Translations under genes and position numbers: made by a program
Part shown: positions 5,323-6,454 of the stretch, one piece after another
Position numbering within the stretch: the stretch's first letter is position 1
How the letters are laid out: every line of letters begins with the position of its first letter
Assembly (NCBI GenBank): GCA_009996555.1
Contig: JAACZX010000533.1
Coordinates: 1 to 6,454 of the forward strand
Direction: 5' to 3'
Origin: Chitinophagaceae bacterium
Lineage (GTDB): Bacteria > Bacteroidota > Bacteroidia > Chitinophagales > Chitinophagaceae
Length of the DNA stretch: 6,454 nt
Notes under the pieces: generated by a model
Databases searched by the model: none
What the model saw: only the letters and a program-made list of their open reading frames with translations
Told to the model about the DNA's origin: nothing

Positions 5323-6454
5323 ATGTTCTGGCTGCTGTTACTTTCAGGGATAACCATGTATTTGCTGTCGCATTTTGTGCTGAAGAGCCTGTACATCCGT
5401 ACACGTTTCTTTCAACTGCTGGCAGTAAACATTGCGCTGTTCCTGATCGCTTTCTTTTTTACTGCATTTGAATCAATTGCACTGTTATTCTTTTTATTGC
5501 TGATGGTTGCATTGGCTGCCGATCTGTTTTTTCTGTTTGCACTCAACCGCAAACCTGTTATTGAACGAAAGCTGCCGGAACGTTTAAGCAATGGTGATGA
5601 AAACCCTGTACATATTTTTTTACAGAACCGTTACCCGTTTCCTGTGAACATAGAAGTGATTGATGAATTGCCCATGCAGTTTCAGCGAAGAGATTTTTCC
5701 ATTCAATTAAAACTGAAAGCAGGACAAAGCCATGATATTGCTTATCATCTCCGTCCGGTAGAACGTGGTGAATATCATTTTGGAAAAGTGCAGGCATTCT
5801 TTCATTCATTGCTTGGTTTGCTGGAAAGGAAATTTACAGGAGCGGGTGAAACAATGGTGCCTGTTTATCCTTCGTTCATCCGTATGCGGCAATACCAGTT
5901 GCATGCAGAAGCAGCACAAACAAAAGAAAGTGGCAATAAACGTCTGCGCAAGATCGGGCACAGTATGGAATTTGAACAGGTGAAAGAATATGTGCAGGGC
6001 GATGATGTACGCACACTCAACTGGAAAGCCACTGCACGCAAGGGTGCGTTGATGGTGAACTCTTATACCGATGAAAAAAGCCAGCAGGTGTATTGCATCG
6101 TTGACAAGGGGCGATTGATGAAAATGCCGTTCAATGATCTTACATTGCTTGACTATGCAATTAATGCCAGCCTGGTGATGTGCAATGTGGCATTGAACAA
6201 ACAGGATCGCTTCGGGCTTGTTACGTTCAGTAATAAAATGGGATCGGTATTAGCTGCCGACCGTAAACCTGTACAGCTGGAAAAAGTATTGCAGCTTTTG
6301 TACAACCAGCAAACTGCATTTCTTGAATCAGATTTTGAATTACTCTACACCAGAATAAGGGCATCCGTAAAACAACGCAGCCTGCTTATCCTCTTCACAA
6401 ATTTTGAATCATTAACAGGCATGCAACGGCAAATGCAATACCTGAAACGCATTG
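5323..6454 (+). CDS. DUF58 domain protein (VWA-like), 3' end outside window
   Basis: The frame is open from ATG 5323 to the right edge, giving 377 codons and one extra base. The start is one base after the moxR stop (5319-5321), which suggests coupled translation. Three hydrophobic segments (about 2-20, 31-48 and 51-74) anchor the N-terminus. A probably beta-rich region follows (about 80-190, with LRPVERGEYHFGKV). The DUF58 signature is clear: SMEFEQVKEYVQGDDVRTLN (214-233) running into W234 and ATARKG (236-241). Next comes the first strand of a VWA-like fold, VYCIVDKGRLMKMP (256-269), then LLDYAINASL and DRFGLVTFSNK. The usual metal-site pattern Asp-x-Ser-x-Ser is not intact: D261 is present but followed by KGRLM. 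DUF58 proteins are standard MoxR partners. About 20-60 residues are probably missing at the C-terminus, judged from family length. Confidence 0.95.
   Translation, partial: MFWLLLLSGITMYLLSHFVLKSLYIRTRFFQLLAVNIALFLIAFFFTAFESIALLFFLLLMVALAADLFFLFALNRKPVIERKLPERLSNGDENPVHIFLQNRYPFPVNIEVIDELPMQFQRRDFSIQLKLKAGQSHDIAYHLRPVERGEYHFGKVQAFFHSLLGLLERKFTGAGETMVPVYPSFIRMRQYQLHAEAAQTKESGNKRLRKIGHSMEFEQVKEYVQGDDVRTLNWKATARKGALMVNSYTDEKSQQVYCIVDKGRLMKMPFNDLTLLDYAINASLVMCNVALNKQDRFGLVTFSNKMGSVLAADRKPVQLEKVLQLLYNQQTAFLESDFELLYTRIRASVKQRSLLILFTNFESLTGMQRQMQYLKRI

Overview
The window reads as chromosomal DNA of a Bacteroidota bacterium, probably of the Chitinophagaceae type. The basis is the protein families present (DUF5362, DUF4129 and DUF4350 in the style found in that phylum), the moderate-to-low GC content, and the lack of clear Shine-Dalgarno sites before the genes. 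The family-level placement comes from recognising protein style and was not searched.

Layout. The left edge (3-356, +) holds the 3' end of a small membrane protein of the DUF5362 type. A strong hairpin with A and T runs on its two sides (368-402) follows and probably terminates transcription from both directions. Immediately beyond it lies an RDD-family membrane protein on the minus strand (401-1183), whose stop codon sits in the terminator's T-run. A 92-bp divergent intergenic region (1184-1275) then leads into a long plus-strand cluster: a SpoIIM-family membrane protein (1276-2283), a DUF4129 protein (2280-3095), a DUF4350 putative lipoprotein with a TTG start (3092-4213), a MoxR-family AAA+ ATPase (4344-5321), and a DUF58 protein that runs off the right edge (5323 onward). 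The first three genes overlap by 4 bp at each junction, and moxR and DUF58 are 1 bp apart. The only sizeable gap in the cluster (4214-4343) holds an 11-unit, 7-bp-phased repeat that flips orientation in its middle and can fold into a long imperfect hairpin.

How the genes may work together. MoxR ATPases are AAA+ chaperone-like enzymes usually encoded with proteins carrying von Willebrand A (VWA)-like domains. DUF58 is such a partner. DUF4129, DUF4350, SpoIIM-like and RDD proteins are recurrent neighbours of MoxR/DUF58 pairs. The arrangement suggests one membrane-bound assembly, with a cytosolic ATPase acting on or through a set of membrane-anchored partners. Its substrate and physiological role cannot be read from the sequence. 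No RNA genes, CRISPR arrays, insertion sequences or phage genes are visible.
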